A stretch of DNA of 64,000 nt from Muraenolepis orangiensis (GCA_027704905.1 JANIIK010000776.1:22685-86684), one strand, 5' to 3'; shown: positions 11,701-26,837, counted from the stretch's first letter. Notes: generated from the sequence alone by a model not told the origin. Numbers and translations are program-made.

Positions 11701-13149
11701 ATTGAGTGCCTATTTTCGGATTGGAGATGGAGTGTGTGGGGGTCAGGACCAGTGCTCATTGTCATACACTTATCCAACATTGTGTGCCTATATTCGGATT
11801 GGAGATGGAGTGTGTGGGGTCAGTGCCAGTGCTCATAGTCATACACTTATCCAACATTGTGTGCCTTTATTCGGATTGGAGAGGGAGTGTGTGTGGGAGT
11901 CAGGACCAGTGCTTTTAGTCAAACATTCATCCGAAATTGAGTGCCTATATTCGGATTGGAGATGGAGTGTGTGTGGTGTCAGGACCAGTTCTCATAGTCT
12001 TACACTTATCCGACATTGTGTGCCAATATTCGGATTGGAGATGGAATGTGTGTGGGTCAGGAACAGTGCTCATACTCATACACTTATCCGACATTGAGTG
12101 CTTATTTTTGAATGGGAAATGGAGTGTGTGTGGGGGTCAGTACCAATGCTTTTAGTCAAACACTCATCCGACAGTTTGTGCCCATATTCGGATTGGAGAT
12201 GGACTGTGTGTGGGGGTGAGGACCAGTGCTTTTAGTCTTACAATCATCCGACATTGAGTGCCTATATTCGGATTGGTGATGGAGTGTGTGTGGGGTCAGG
12301 ACCAGTGCTCATAGTCATACACTCATCTGACATTGTGTGGCTATATTCGGATTGGAGATGGAGTTTGTGTGGGGGTGAGGACCAGTGCTTTTATTCAAAC
12401 ATACATCCGACATTGTGTGCCTATTTTCGGATTGGAGATGGAATGTGTGGGGGTCAGGACCAGTGCTCATTGTCATACACTTATCCAACATTGTGTGCCT
12501 ATATTCAGATTGGAGATGGAGTGTGTGGGGGTCAGGACCAGTGCTCATAGTCATACACTTATCCGACATTGTGTGCTTATATTCGGATTGGAGTTGGAGT
12601 GTGTGTGGGGGTGAGGACCAGTGCTTGTAGTCAAACATTCATCCGACATTGTGTGCCTATATTCGGATTGGAGATGGAGTGTGTGTGGTGGTCAGGACCA
12701 GTGCTTTTACTCAAACATTCATCCGACATTGAGTGCCTATATTCGGATTGGAGATGGAGTGTGTGTGGTGTCAGGACCAGTTCTCATAGTCTTACACTTA
12801 TCAGACATTGTGTGCCAATATTCGGATTGGAGATGGAATGTGTGTGGGTCAGGAACAGTGCTCATAGTCATACACTTATCCGACATTGAGTGCTTATTTT
12901 TGGATGGGAAATGGAGTGTGTGTGGGGGTCAGTACCAGTGCTTTTAGTCTTACAATCATCCGACATTGAGTGCCTATATTCGGATTGGAGATGGAGTGTG
13001 TGTGGGGTCAGGACCATTATTCATAGTCATACACTCATCTGACATTGTGTGGCTATATTCGGAATGGAGATGGAGTTTGTGTGGGGGTGAGGACCAGTGC
13101 TTTTATTCAAACATACATCCGACAATGTGTGCCTATATTCGGATTGGAG

Positions 13150-16100
13150 AGGGAGTTTGTGTGAGGGTGAGGACCAGTGCTTTTAGTTAAACATTCATCC
13201 GACAATGTGTGCCTATATTCGGATTGGAGTTGGAGTGTGTGTGGGGGTCAGGTCCAGTGCTTTTAGTCATACACACATCCGACATTGAGTGCCTATTTTC
13301 GGATTGGAGATGGAGTGTGTGGTGGTCAGGACCAGTGCTCATTGTCATACACTTATCCAACATTGTGTGCCTATATTCGGATTGGAGATGGAGTTTGTGT
13401 GGGGGTGAGGACCAGTGCTTTTATTCAAACATTCATCCGACATTGTGTGCCTATATTCGGATTGGTGATGGAGTGTGTGTGGGGGTCAGGACCAGTGCTT
13501 TTAGTCATACACACATCCGACATTGAGTGCCTATTTTCGGATTGGAGATAGAGTGTGTGGGGGTCAGGACCAGTGCTCATTGTCATACACTTATCCAACA
13601 TTGTGTGCCTATATTCGGATTGGAGATGGAGTGTGTGGGGGTCAGGACCAGTGCTCATAGTCATACACTTATCCGACATTGTGTGCCTATATTCGGATTG
13701 GAGAATGAGTGTTTGTGGGGGTCAGGACCAGTGCATTTAGTCAAACATTCATCTGAAATTGAGTGCCTATATTCGGATTGGAGATGGAGTTTGTGTGGGG
13801 GTGAGGACCAGTGCTTTTATTCAAACATACATCCGACATTGTGTGCCTATATTTGGATTGGTGAAGGAGTGTGTGTGGGGGTCAGGACCAGTGCTTTTAG
13901 ACATACACACATCCGACATTGAGTGCCTATTTTCGGATTGGAGATGGAATGTGTGTGGGTCAGGAACAGTGCTCATAGTCATACACTTATCCGACATTGA
14001 GTGCTTATTTTTGGATGGGAAATGGAGTGTGTGTGGGGGTCAGTACCAATGCTTTTAGTCAAACACTCATCCGACAGTTTGTGCCCATATTCGGATTTGA
14101 GATGGAGTGTGTGTGGGTCAGTAACAGTGCTCATAGTCATACACTTATCCGACATTGAGTGCTTATTTTTGGATGGGAAATGGAGTGTGTGTGGGGGTCA
14201 GTACCAATGCTTTTAGTCAAACACTCATCCGACAGTTTGTGCCCATATTCGGATTGGAGATGGACTGTGTGTGGGGGTGAGGACCAGTGCTTTTAGTCTT
14301 ACAATCATCCGACATTGAGTGCTTATATTCAAATTGGTGATGGAGTGTGTGTGGGGTCAGGACCAGTGCTCATATTCATACACTCATCTGACATTGTGTG
14401 GCTATATTCGGATTGGAGATGGAGTTTGTGTGGGAGTGAGGACCAGTGCTTTTATTCAAACATACATCCGACATTGTGTGCCTATTTTCAGATTGGAGAT
14501 GGAGTGTGTGGGGGTCAGGACCAGTGCTCATTGTCATACACTTATCCAACATTGTGTGCCTATATTCGGATTGGAGATGGAGTGTGTGGGGGTCAGGACC
14601 AGTGCTCATAGTCATACACTTATCCGACATTGTGTGCTTATATTCCGATTGGAGATGGAGTTTGTCTGGGGGTGAGGACCAGTGCTTTTAGTTAAACATT
14701 CATCTGACAATGTGTGCCTATATTCGGATTGGAGTTGGAGTGTGTGTGGGGGTGAGGACCAGTGCTTGTAGTCAAACATTCATCCGACATTGTGTGCCTA
14801 TATTCGGATTGGAGATGGAGTGTGTGTGGTGGTCAGGACCAGTGCTTTTAGTCATACACACATCCGACATTGAGTGCCTATTTTCGGATTGGAGATGGAG
14901 TGTGTAGGGGTCAGGACCAGTGCTCATTGTCATACACTTATCCGACATTGTGTGCCTATATTCGGATTGGAGATGGAGTGTGTGTGGTGGTCAGGACCAG
15001 TGCTTTTAGTCATACACACATCCGACATTGAGTGCCCATATTCGGATTGGAGATGGAGTGTGTGTGGGGGTGAGGACCAGTGCTTTTAGTCATACAATCG
15101 TCCGACATTGAGTGCCTATATTCGGATTGGAGATGGAGTGTGTGTGGGTCAGTAACAGTGCTCATAGTCATACACTCATCCGACATTGTGTGGCTATATT
15201 TCGATTGAAGATGGAGTGTGTGTGGGGGTGAGGACCAGTGCTTTTAGTCAAACATTCAACCGACATTGTGTGCCTATATTCGGATTGGAGATTGAGTGTG
15301 TGTGGGGGTGAGGACCTGTGCTTGTAGTCAAACATTCATCCGACATTGTGTGCCTATATTCGGATTGGAGATGGAGTGTGTGTGGGGGTCAGGACCAGTG
15401 CTTTTAATCATACACACATCCGAAATTGAGTGCCTATTTTCGGATTGGAGATGGAGTTTGTGTGGGGGTGAGGACCAGTGGTTTTAGTTAAACATTCATC
15501 CGACAATGTGTGCCTATATTCGGATTGGAGTTGGAGTGTGTGTGGGGGTCAGGACCAGTGCTTTTAGTCATACACACATCCAACATTGAGTGCCTATATT
15601 CGGATTGGAGATGGACTGTGTGGGGGTCAGGACGAGTGCTCATAGTCATACACTTTTCCGACATTGTGTGCCTATATTCGGATTGGAGATGGAGTGTGTG
15701 TGGGGATGAGGACCAGTGCTTTTAGTCATACAATCGTCCGACATTGAGTGCCTATATTCGGATTGGAGATGGAGTGTGTGTGGTGTCAGAACCAGTTCTC
15801 ATAGTCTTACACTTATCCGACATTGTGTGCCAATATTCGGATTGGAGATGGAATGTGTGTGGGTCAGGACCAGTATTCATAGTCATACACTCATCTGACA
15901 TTGTGTGGCTATATTCGGATTGGAGATGGAGTTTGTGTGGGGGTGAGGACCAGTGCTTTTATTCAAACATACATCCGACATTGTGTGCCTATATTTGGAT
16001 TGGTGATGGAGTGTGTGTGGGGGTCAGGACCAGTGCTTTTAGACATACACACATCCGACATTGAGTGCCTATTTTCAGATTGGAGATGGAGTGTGTGGGG

Positions 16101-16845
16101 GTCAGGACCAGTGCTCATTGTCATACACTTATCCAACATTGTGTGCCTATATTCGGATTGGAGATGGAGTGTGTGGGGGTCAGGACCAGTGCTCATAGTC
16201 ATACACTTATCCGACATTGTGTGCTTATATTCCGATTGGAGATGGAGTTTGTGTGAGGGTGAGGACCAGTGCTTTTAGTTAAACATTCATCCGACAATGT
16301 GTGCCTATATTCGGATTGGAGTTGGAGTGTGTGTGGGGGTCAGGTCCAGTGCTTTTAGTCATACACACATCCGACATTGAGTGCCTATTTTCGGATTGGA
16401 GATGGAGTGTGTGGTGGTCAGGACCAGTGCTCATTGTCATACACTTATCCAACATTGTGTGCCTATATTCGGATTGGAGATGGAGTTTGTGTGGGGGTGA
16501 GGACCAGTGCTTTTATTCAAACATTCATCCGACATTGTGTGCCTATATTCGGATTGGTGATGGAGTGTGTGTGGGGGTCAGGACCAGTGCTTTTAGTCAT
16601 ACACACATCCGACATTGAGTGCCTATTTTCGGATTGGAGATAGAGTGTGTGGGGGTCAGGACCAGTGCTCATTGTCATACACTTATCCAACATTGTGTGC
16701 CTATATTCGGATTGGAGATGGAGTGTGTGGGGGTCAGGACCAGTGCTCATAGTCATACACTTATCCGACATTGTGTGCCTATATTCGGATTGGAGAATGA
16801 GTGTTTGTGGGGGTCAGGACCAGTGCATTTAGTCAAACATTCATC
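13150..16845. repeat. Block duplication with 3,092-bp offset
   Basis: About 13150-13755 matches about 16242-16847, including the rare CATCTGAAATTGAG (near 13750 and 16842) and the GAGGGTGAGGACC, GGTCAGGTCCAG and GGAGATAGAG variants in the same order. Beyond the shared CATCTGAAATT the copies diverge into different monomer orders, which marks an exchange boundary. Confidence 0.7.
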
Positions 16846-17579
16846 TGAAATTGAGTGCCTATATTCGGATTGGAGATGGAGTGTGTGTGGTGTCAGGACC
16901 AGTTCTCATAGTCTTACACTTATCCGACATTGTGTGCCAATATTCGGATTGGAGATGGAATGTGTGTGGGTCAGGAACAGTGCTCATAGTCATACACTTA
17001 TCCGACATTGAGTGCTTATTTTTGGATGGGAAATGGAGTGTGTGTGGGGGTCAGTACCAATGCTTTTAGTCAAACACTCATCCGAAAGTTTGTGCCTATA
17101 TTCAAATTGGTGATGGAGTGTGTGTGGGGTCAGGACCAGTGCTCATAGTCATACACTCATCTGACATTGTGTGGCTATATTCGGATTGGAGATGGAGTGT
17201 GTGGGGGTCAGGACCAGTGCTCATAGTCATACACTTATCCGACATTGTGTGCTTATATTCCGATTGGAGATGGAGTTTGTGTGGGGGTGAGGACCAGTGC
17301 TTTTAGTTAAACATTCATCCGGCAATGTGTGCCTATATTCGGATTGGAGTTGGAGTGTGTGTGGGGGTGAGGACCAGTGCTTGTAGTCAAACATTCATCC
17401 GACATTGTGTGCCTATATTCGGATTGGAGATGGAGTGTGTGTGGTGGTCAGGACCAGTGCTTTTAGTCATACACACATCCGACATTGAGTGCCTATTTTC
17501 GGATTGGAGATGGAGTGTGTGTGGGGGTGAGGACCAGTGCTTTTAGTCATACAATCGTCCGACATTGAGTGCCTATATT

Positions 17580-18330
17580 CGGATTGGAGATGGAGTGTGT
17601 GTGGGTCAGTAACAGTGCTCATAGTCATACACTCATCCGACATTGTGTGGCTATATTTCGATTGAAGATGGAGTGTGTGTGGGGGTGAGGACCAGTGCTT
17701 TTAGTCAAACATTCATCCGACATTGTGTGCCTATATTCGGATTGGAGATTGAGTGTGTGTGGGGGTGAGGACCTGTGCTTGTAGTCAAACATTCATCCGA
17801 CATTGTGTGCCTATATTCGGATTGGAGATGGAGTGTGTGTGGGGGTCAGGACCAGTGCTCATTGTCATACACTTATCCGACATTGTGTGCCTATATTCGG
17901 ATTGGAGATGGAGTGTGTGTGGTGGTCAGGACCAGTGCTTTTAGTCATACACACATCCGACATTGAGTGCCCATATTCGGATTGGAGATGGAGTGTGTGT
18001 GGGGGTGAGGACCAGTGCTTTTAGTCATACAATCGTCCGACATTGAGTGCCTATATTCGGATTGGAGATGGAGTGTGTGTGGGTCAGTAACAGTGCTCAT
18101 AGTCATACACTCATCCGACATTGTGTGGCTATATTTCGATTGAAGATGGAGTGTGTGTGGGGGTGAGGACCAGTGCTTTTAGTCAAACATTCATCCGACA
18201 TTGTGTGCCTATATTCGGATTGGAGATTGAGTGTGTGTGGGGGTGAGGACCTGTGCTTGTAGTCAAACATTCATCCGACATTGTGTGCCTATATTCGGAT
18301 TGGAGATGGAGTGTGTGTGGGGGTCAGGAC
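17580..18330. repeat. Six-monomer tandem duplication, period 478 bp
   Basis: The run containing TCAGTAACAGTGCTC, TATATTTCGATTGAAG, GAGATTGAGTG and GACCTGTGCTTG appears at about 17590 and again 478 bp later at about 18068, with the same order and lengths. 478 bp fits six monomers. Confidence 0.75.
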
Positions 18331-20760
18331 CAGTGCTTTTAGTCATACACACATCCGAAATTGAGTGCCTATTTTCGGATTGGAGATGGAGTTTGTGTGG
18401 GGGTGAGGACCAGTGGTTTTAGTTAAACATTCATCCGACAATGTGTGCCTATATTCGGATTGGAGTTGGAGTGTGTGTGGGGGTCAGGACCAGTGCTTTT
18501 ATTCATACACACATCCAACATTGAGTGCCTATATTCGGATTGGAGATGGACTGTGTGGGGGTCAGGACCAGTGCTCATAATCATACACTTTTCCGACATT
18601 GTGTGCCTATATTCGGATTGGAGATGGAGTGTGTGTGGGGATGAGGACCAGTGCTTTTAGTCATACAATCGTCCGACATTGAGTGCCTATTTTCGGATTG
18701 GAGATAGAGTGTGTGGGGGTCAGGACCAGTGCTCATTGTCATACACTTATCCAACATTGTGTGCCTATATTCGGATTGGAGATGGAGTGTGTGGGGGTCA
18801 GGACCAGTGCTCATAGTCATACACTTATCCGACATTGTGTGCCTATATTCGGATTGGAGAATGAGTGTTTGTGGGGGTCAGGACCAGTGCATTTAGTCAA
18901 ACATTCATCCGAAATTGAGTGCCTATATTCGGATTGGAGATGGAGTGTGTGTGGTGTCAGGACCAGTTCTCATAGTCTTACACTTATCCGACATTGTGTG
19001 CCAATATTCGGATTGGAGATGGAATGTGTGTGGGTCAGGAACAGTGCTCATAGTCATACACTTATCCGACATTGAGTGCTTATTTTTGGATGGGAAATGG
19101 AGTGTGTGTGGGGGTCAGTACCAATGCTTTTAGTCAAACACTCATCCGACAGTTTGTGCCCATATTCGGATTGGAGATGGACTGTGTGTGGGGGTGAGGA
19201 CCAGTGCTTTTAGTCTTACAATCATCCGACATTGAGTGCCTATATTCAAATTGGTGATGGAGTGTGTGTGGGTTCAGGACCAGTGCTCATAGTCATACAC
19301 TCATCTGACATTGTGTGGCTATATTCGGATTGGAGATGGAGTTTGTGTGGGGGTGAGGACCAGTGCTTTTATTCAAACATACATCCGACATTGTGTGCCG
19401 ATTTTCGGATTGGAGATGGAGTGTGTGGGGGTCAGGACCAGTGCTCATAGTCATACACTTATCCGACATTGTGTGCTTATATTCCGATTGGAGATGGAGT
19501 TTGTGTGGGGGTGAGGACCAGTGCTTTTAGTTAAACATTCATCCGACAATGTGTGCCTATATTCGGATTGGAGTTGGAGTGTGTGTGGGGGTGAGGACCA
19601 GTGCTTGTAGTCAAACATTCATCCGACATTGTGTGCCTATATTCGGATTGGAGATGGAGTGTGTGTGGTGGTCAGGACCAGTGCTTTTAGTCATACACAC
19701 ATCCGACATTGAGTGCCTATTTTCGGATTGGAGATGGAGTGTGTGGGGGTCAGGACCAGTGCTCATTGTCATACACTTATCCGACATTGTGTGCCTATAT
19801 TCGCATTGGAGATGGAGTGTGTGTGGTGGTCAGGACCAGTGCTTTTAGTCATACACACATCCGACATTGAGTGCCCATATTCGGATTGGAGATGGAGTGT
19901 GTGTGGGGGTGAGGACCAGTGCTTTTAGTCATACAATCGTCCGACATTGAGTGCCTATATTCGGATTGGAGATGGAGTGTGTGTGGGTCAGTAACAGTGC
20001 TCATAGTCATACACTCATCCGACATTGTGTGGCTATATTTCGATTGAAGATGGAGTGTGTGTGGGGGTGAGGACCAGTGCTTTTAGTCAAACATTCATCC
20101 GACATTGTATGCCTATATTCGGATTGGAGATTGAGTGTGTGTGGGGGTGAGGACCTGTGCTTGTAGTCAAACATTCATCCGACATTGTGTGCCTATATTC
20201 GGATTGGAGATGGAGTGTGTCTGGGGGTCAGGACCAGTGCTTTTAGTCATACACACATCCGAAATTGAGTGCCTATTTTCGGATTGGAGATGGAGTTTGT
20301 GTGGGGGTGAGGACCAGTGGTTTTAGTTAAACATTCATCCGACAATGTGTGCCTATATTCGGATTGGAGTTGGAGTGTGTGTGGGGGTCAGGACCAGTGC
20401 TTTTAGTCATACACACATCCAACATTGAGTGCCTATATTCGGATTGGAGATGGACTGTGTGGGGGTCAGGACCAGTGCTCATAGTCATACACTTTTCCGA
20501 CATTGTGTGCCTATATTCGGATTGGAGATGGAGTGTGTGTGGGGATGAGGACCAGTGCTTTTAGTCATACAATCGTCCAACATTGAGTGCCTATATTCGG
20601 ATTGGAGATGGAGTGTGTGGGGTCAGTGCCAGTGCTCATAGTCATACACTTATCCAACATTGTGTGCCTTTATTCGGATTGGAGAGGGAGTGTGTGTGGG
20701 AGTCAGGACCAGTGCTTTTAGTCAAACATTCATCCGACATTGTGTGCCTATATTTTGATT

Positions 20761-21923
20761 GGAGATGGAGTGTGTGTGGGGGTCAGGACCAGTGCTTTTA
20801 GTCATACACACATCCGACATTATGTGCCTATATTCGGAATGGAGATGGAGTGTGTGGGGGTCAGGACCAGTGCTAATTGTCATACACTTATCCGACATTG
20901 AGTGCCTATTTCGGATGGGAGATGGAGTGTGTGTGGGAGTCAGGACCAGTGCTTTTAGTCAAACATACATCCGACATTGTGTGCCTATATTCGGATTGGA
21001 GATGGAGTTTGTATGGGCATGAGGACCAGTGCTTTTAGTTAAACATTCATCCGACAATGTGTGCCTATATTCGGATTGGAGATGGAGTGTGTTTGGGGGT
21101 CAGGTCCAGTGCTTTTAGTCATACACACATCCGACATTGAGTGCCTATTTTCGGATTGGAGAATGAGTGTTTGTGGGGGTCAGGACCAGTGCATTTAGTC
21201 AAACATTCATCCGAAATTGAGTGCCTATATTCGGATTGGAGATGGAGTGTGTGTGGTGTCAGGACCAGTTCTCATAGTCTTACACTTATCCGACATTGTG
21301 TGCCAATATTCGGATTGGAGATGGAATGTGTGTGGGTCAGGAACAGTGCTCATATTCATACACTTATCCGACATTGAGTGCTTATTTTTGGATGGGAAAT
21401 GGAGTGTGTGTGGGGGTCAGTACCAATGCTTTTAGTCAAACACTCATCTGACAGTTTGTGCCCATATTCGGATTGGAGATGGACTGTGTGTGGGGGTGAG
21501 GACCAGTGCTTTTAGTCTTACAATCATCCGACATTGAGTGCCTATATTCGGATTGGTGATGGAGTGTGTGTGGGGTCAGGACCAGTTCTCATAGTCATAC
21601 ACTCATCTGACATTGTGTGGCTATATTCGGATTGGAGATGGAGTGTGTGTGGGGGTCAGGACCAGTGCTTTTAGTCATACACACATCCGACATTATGTGC
21701 CTATATTCGGAATGGAGATGGAGTGTGTGGGGGTCAGGACCAGTGCTAATTGTCATACACTTATCCGACATTGAGTGCCTATTTCGGATGGGAGATGGAG
21801 TGTGTGTGGGAGTCAGGACCAGTGCTTTTAGTCAAACATACATCCGACATTGTGTGCCTATATTCGGATTGGAGATGGAGTTTGTATGGGCATGAGGACC
21901 AGTGCTTTTAGTTAAACATTCAT
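20761..21923. repeat. Eleven-monomer duplication, offset 873 bp
   Basis: The segment with CATTATGTGCCTATATTCGG, GTGCTAATTGTCATAC, the short CTATTTCGGATGGGAG monomer and GTATGGGCATGAGG at about 20761-21050 recurs at about 21634-21923. The combination of rare variants makes independent origin very unlikely. Confidence 0.75.
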
Positions 21924-24900
21924 CCGACAATGTGTGCCTATATTCGGATTGGAGTTGGAGTGTGTGTGGGGGTCAGGTCCAGTGCTTTTAGTCATACACA
22001 CATCCGACATTGAGTGCCTATTTTCGGATTGGAGATGGAGTGTGTGGGGGTCAGGACCAGTGCTCATTGTCATACACTTATCCAACATTGTGTTCCTATA
22101 TTCGGATTGGAGATGGAGTGTGTGGGGGTCAGGACCAGTGTTCATAGTCATACACTTATCTGACATTGTGTGCCTATATTCGGATTGGAGAATGAGTGTT
22201 TGTGGGGGTCAGGACCAGTGCATTTAGTCAAAAATTCATCCGAAATTGAGTGCCTATATTCGGATTGGAGATGGAGTGTGTGTGGTGTCAGGACCAGTTC
22301 TCATAGTCTTACACTTATCCGACATTGAGTGCTTATTTTTGGATGGGAAATGGAGTGTGTGTGGGGGTCAGTACCAATGCTTTTAGTCAAACACTCATCT
22401 GACAGTTTGTGCCCATATTCGGATTGGAGATGGACTGTGTGTGGGGGTGAGGACCAGTGCTTTTAGTCTTACAATCATCCGACATTGAGTGCCTATTTTC
22501 GGATTGGAGATGGAGTGTGTGGGGGTCAGGACCAGTGCTCATTGTCATACACTTATCCAACATTGTGTGCCTATATTCAGATTGGAGATGGAGTTTGTGT
22601 GGGGGTGAGGACCAGTGCTTTTATTCAAACATTCATCCGACATTGTGTGCCTATATTCGGATTGGTGATGGAGTGTGTGTGGGGGTCAGGACCAGTGCTT
22701 TTAGTCATACACACATCCGACATTGAGTGCCTATTTTCGGATTGGAGATAGAGTGTGTGGGGGTCAGGACCAGTGCTCATTGTCATACACTTATCCAACA
22801 TTGTGTTCCTATATTCGGATTGGAGATGGAGTGTGTGGGGGTCAGGACCAGTGCTCATAGTCATACACTTATCCGACATTGTGTGCCTATATTCGGATTG
22901 GAGAATGAGTGTTTGTGGGGGTCAGGACCAGTGCATTTAGTCAAACATTCATCCGAAATTGAGTGCCTATATTCGGATTGGAGATGGAGTGTGTGTGGTG
23001 TCAGGACCAGTTCTCATAGTCTTACACTTATCCGACATTGTGTGCCAATATTCGGATTGGAGATGGAATGTGTGTGGGTCAGGAACAGTGCTCATAGTCA
23101 TACACTTATCCGACATTGAGTGCTTATTTTTGGATGGGAAATGGAGTGTGTGTGGGGGTCAGTACCAATGCTTTTAGTCAAACACTCATCCGACAGTTTG
23201 TGCCCATATTCGGATTGGAGATGGACTGTGTGTGGGGCTGAGGACCAGTGCTTTTAGTCTTACAATCATCCGACATTGAGTGCCTATATTCGGATTGGTG
23301 ATGGAGTGTGTGTGGGGTCAGGACCAGTGCTCATAGTCATACACTCATCTGACATTGTGTGGCTATATTCGGATTGGAGATGGAGTTTGTGTGGGGGTGA
23401 GGACCAGTGCTTTTATTCAAACATACATCCGACATTGTGTGCCTATTTTCGGATTGGAGATGGAGTATGTGGGGGTCAGGACCAGTGCTCATTGTCATAC
23501 ACTTATCCAACATTGTGTGCCTATATTCAGATTGGAGATGGAGTGTGTGGGGGTCAGGACCAGTGCTCATAGTCATACACTTATCCGACATTGTGTGCTT
23601 ATATTCCGATTGGAGATGGAGTTTGTGTGGGGGTGAGGACCAGTGCTTTTAGTTAAACATTCATCCGACAATGTTTGCCTATATTCGGATTGGAGTTGGA
23701 GTGTGTGTGGGGGTGAGGACCAGTGCTTGTAGTCAAACATTCATCCGACATTGTGTGCCTATATTCGGATTGGAGATGGAGTGTGTGTGGTGGTCAGGAC
23801 CAGTGCTTTTAGTCATACACACATCCAACATTGAGTGCCTATTTTCGGATTGGAGATGGAGTGTGTGGGGGTCAGGACCAGTGCTCATTGTCATACACTT
23901 ATCCAACATTGTGTGCCTATATTCGGATTGGAGATGGAGTTTGTGTGGGGGTGAGGACCAGTGCTTTTATTCAAACATTCATCCGACATTGTGTGCCTAT
24001 ATTCGGATTGGTGATGGAGTGTGTGTGGGGGTCAGGACCAGTGCTTTTAGTCATACACACAACCGACATTGAGTGCCCATATTCAGATTGGAGATGGAGT
24101 GTGTGTGGGGGTGAGGACCAGTGCTTTTAGTCATACAATCGTCCGACATTGAGTGCCTATATTCGGATTGGAGATGGAGTGTGTGTGGGTCAGTAACAGT
24201 GCTCATAGTCATACACTCATCCGACATTGTGTGGCTATATTTCGATTGAAGATGGAGTGTGTGTGGGGGTGAGGACCAGTGCTTTTAGTCAAACATTCAT
24301 CCGACATTGTGTGCCTATATTCGGATTGGAGATTGAGTGTGTGTGGGGGTGAGGACCAGTGCTTGTAGTCAAACATTCATCCGACATTGTGTGCCTATAT
24401 TCGGATTGGAGATGGAGTGTGTGTGGGGGTCAGGACCAGTGCTTTTAGTCATACACACATCCGAAATTGAGTGCCTATTTTCAGATTGGAGATGGAGTTT
24501 GTGTGGGGGTGAGGACCAGTGGTTTTAGTTAAACATTCATCCGACAATGTGTGCCTATATTCGGATTGGAGTTGGAGTGTGTGTGGGGGTCAGGACCAGT
24601 GCTTTTAGTCATACACACATCCAACATTGAGTGCCTATATTCGGATTGGAGATGGACTGTGTGGGGGTCAGGACCAGTGCTCATAGTCATACACTTTTCC
24701 GACATTATGTGCCTATATTCGGAATGGAGATGGAGTGTGTGGGGGTCAGGACCAGTGCTAATTGTCATACACTTATCCGACATTGAGTGCCTATTTCGGA
24801 TGGGAGATGGAGTGTGTGTGGGAGTCAGGACCAGTGCTTTTAGTCAAACATACATCCGACATTGTGTGCCTATATTCGGATTGGAGATGGAGTGTGTGGG

Positions 24901-26737
24901 GGTCAGGACCAGTGCTCATAGTCATACACTTATCCGACATTGTGTGCCTATATTCGGATTGGAGAATGAGTGTTTGTGGGGGTCAGGACCAGTGCATTTA
25001 GTCAAACATTCATCCGACATTGAGTGCCTATATTCGGAATGGAGATGGAGTGTGTGTGGTGTCAGGACCAGTTCTCATAGTCTTACACTTATCCGACATT
25101 GTGTGCCAATATTCGGATTGGAGATGGAATGTGTGTGGGTCAGGAACAGTGCTCATAGTCATACACTTATCCGACATTGAGTGCTTATTTTTGGATGGGA
25201 AATGGAGTGTGTGTGGGGGTCAGTACCAGTGCTTTTAGTCAAACACTCATCCGACAGTTTGTGCCCATATTCGGATTGGAGATGGACTGTGTGTGGGGGT
25301 GAGGACCAGTGCTTTTAGTCTTACAATCATCCGAGAATTGAGTGCCTATATTCGGATTGGAGATGGAGTGTGTGTGGGATCAGGACCAGTGCTCATAGTC
25401 ATACACTCATCTGACATTGTGTGGCTATATTCGGATTGGAGATGGAGTTTGTGTGGGGGTGAGGACCAGTGCTTTTATTCAAACATTCATCCGACATTGT
25501 GTGCCTATATTCGGATTGGTGATGGAGTGTGTGTGGGGGTCAGGACCAGTGCTTTTAGTCATACACACATCCGATATTGAGTGCCTATTTTCGGATTGGA
25601 GATGGAGTGTGTGGGGGTCAGGACCAATGCTCATTGTCATACACTTATCCAACATTGTGTGCCTATATTCGGATTGGAGATGGAGTTTGTGTGGGGGTGA
25701 GGACCAGTGCTTTTATTCAAACATTCATCCGACATTGTGTGCCTATATTCGGATTGGTGATGGAGTGTGTGTGGGGGTCAGGACCAGTGCTTTTAGTCAT
25801 ACACACATCCGACATTGAGTGCCTATTTTCGGATTGGAGATAGAGTGTGTGGGGGTCAGGACCAGTGCTCATTGTCATACACTTATCCAACATTGTGTTC
25901 CTATATTCGGATTGGAGATGGAGTGTGTGGGGGTCAGGACCAGTGCTCATAGTCATACACTTATCCGACATTGTGTGCCTATATTCGGATTGGAGAATGA
26001 GTGTTTGTGGGGGTCAGGACCAGTGCATTTAGTCAAACATTCATCCGATATTGAGTGCCTATATTCGGATTGGAGATGGAGTGTGTGTGGTGTCAGGACC
26101 AGTTCTCATAGTCTTACACTTATCCGACATTGTGTGCCAATATTCGGATTGGAGATGGAATGTGTGTGGGTCAGGAACAGTGCTCATAGTCATACACTTA
26201 TCCGACATTGAGTGCTTATTTTTGGATGGGAAATGGAGTGTGTGTGGGGGTCAGTACCAATGCTTTTAGTCAAACACTCATCCGACAGTTTGTGCCCATA
26301 TTCGGATTGGAGATGGACTGTGTGTGGGGGTGAGGACCAGTGCTTTTAGTCTTACAATCATCCGACATTGAGTGCCTATATTCGGATTGGTGATGGAGTG
26401 TGTGTGGGGTCAGGACCAGTGCTCATAGTCATACACTCATCTGACATTGTGTGGCTATATTCGGATTGGAGATGGAGTGTGTGGGGGTCAGGACCAGTGC
26501 TCATAGTCATACACTTATCCGACATTGTGTGCTTATATTCCGATTGGAGATGGAGTTTGTGTGGGGGTGAGGACCAGTGCTTTTAGTTAAACATTCATCC
26601 GACAATGTTTGCCTATATTCGGATTGGAGTTGGAGTGTGTGTGGGGGTGAGGACCAGTGCTTGTAGTCAAACATTCATCCGACATTGTGTGCCTATATTC
26701 GGATTGGAGATGGAGTGTGTGTGGTGGTCAGGACCAG

Positions 26738-26837
26738 NNNNNNNNNNNNNNNNNNNNNNNNNNNNNNNNNNNNNNNNNNNNNNNNNNNNNNNNNNNNNNN
26801 NNNNNNNNNNNNNNNNNNNNNNNNNNNNNNNNNNNNN
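26738..26837. other. Assembly gap (100 N)
   Basis: Exactly 100 Ns, the usual placeholder for a gap of unknown size, between GGTGGTCAGGACCAG and CCGACATTGAGTGCCC. The nearest homologous block is at an offset of 2,934 on the left of the gap and 2,774 on the right. The matching stretch there (23804-24063) is 260 bp, so the real missing sequence may be about 260 bp or any whole-monomer variant of that. Confidence 0.97.
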
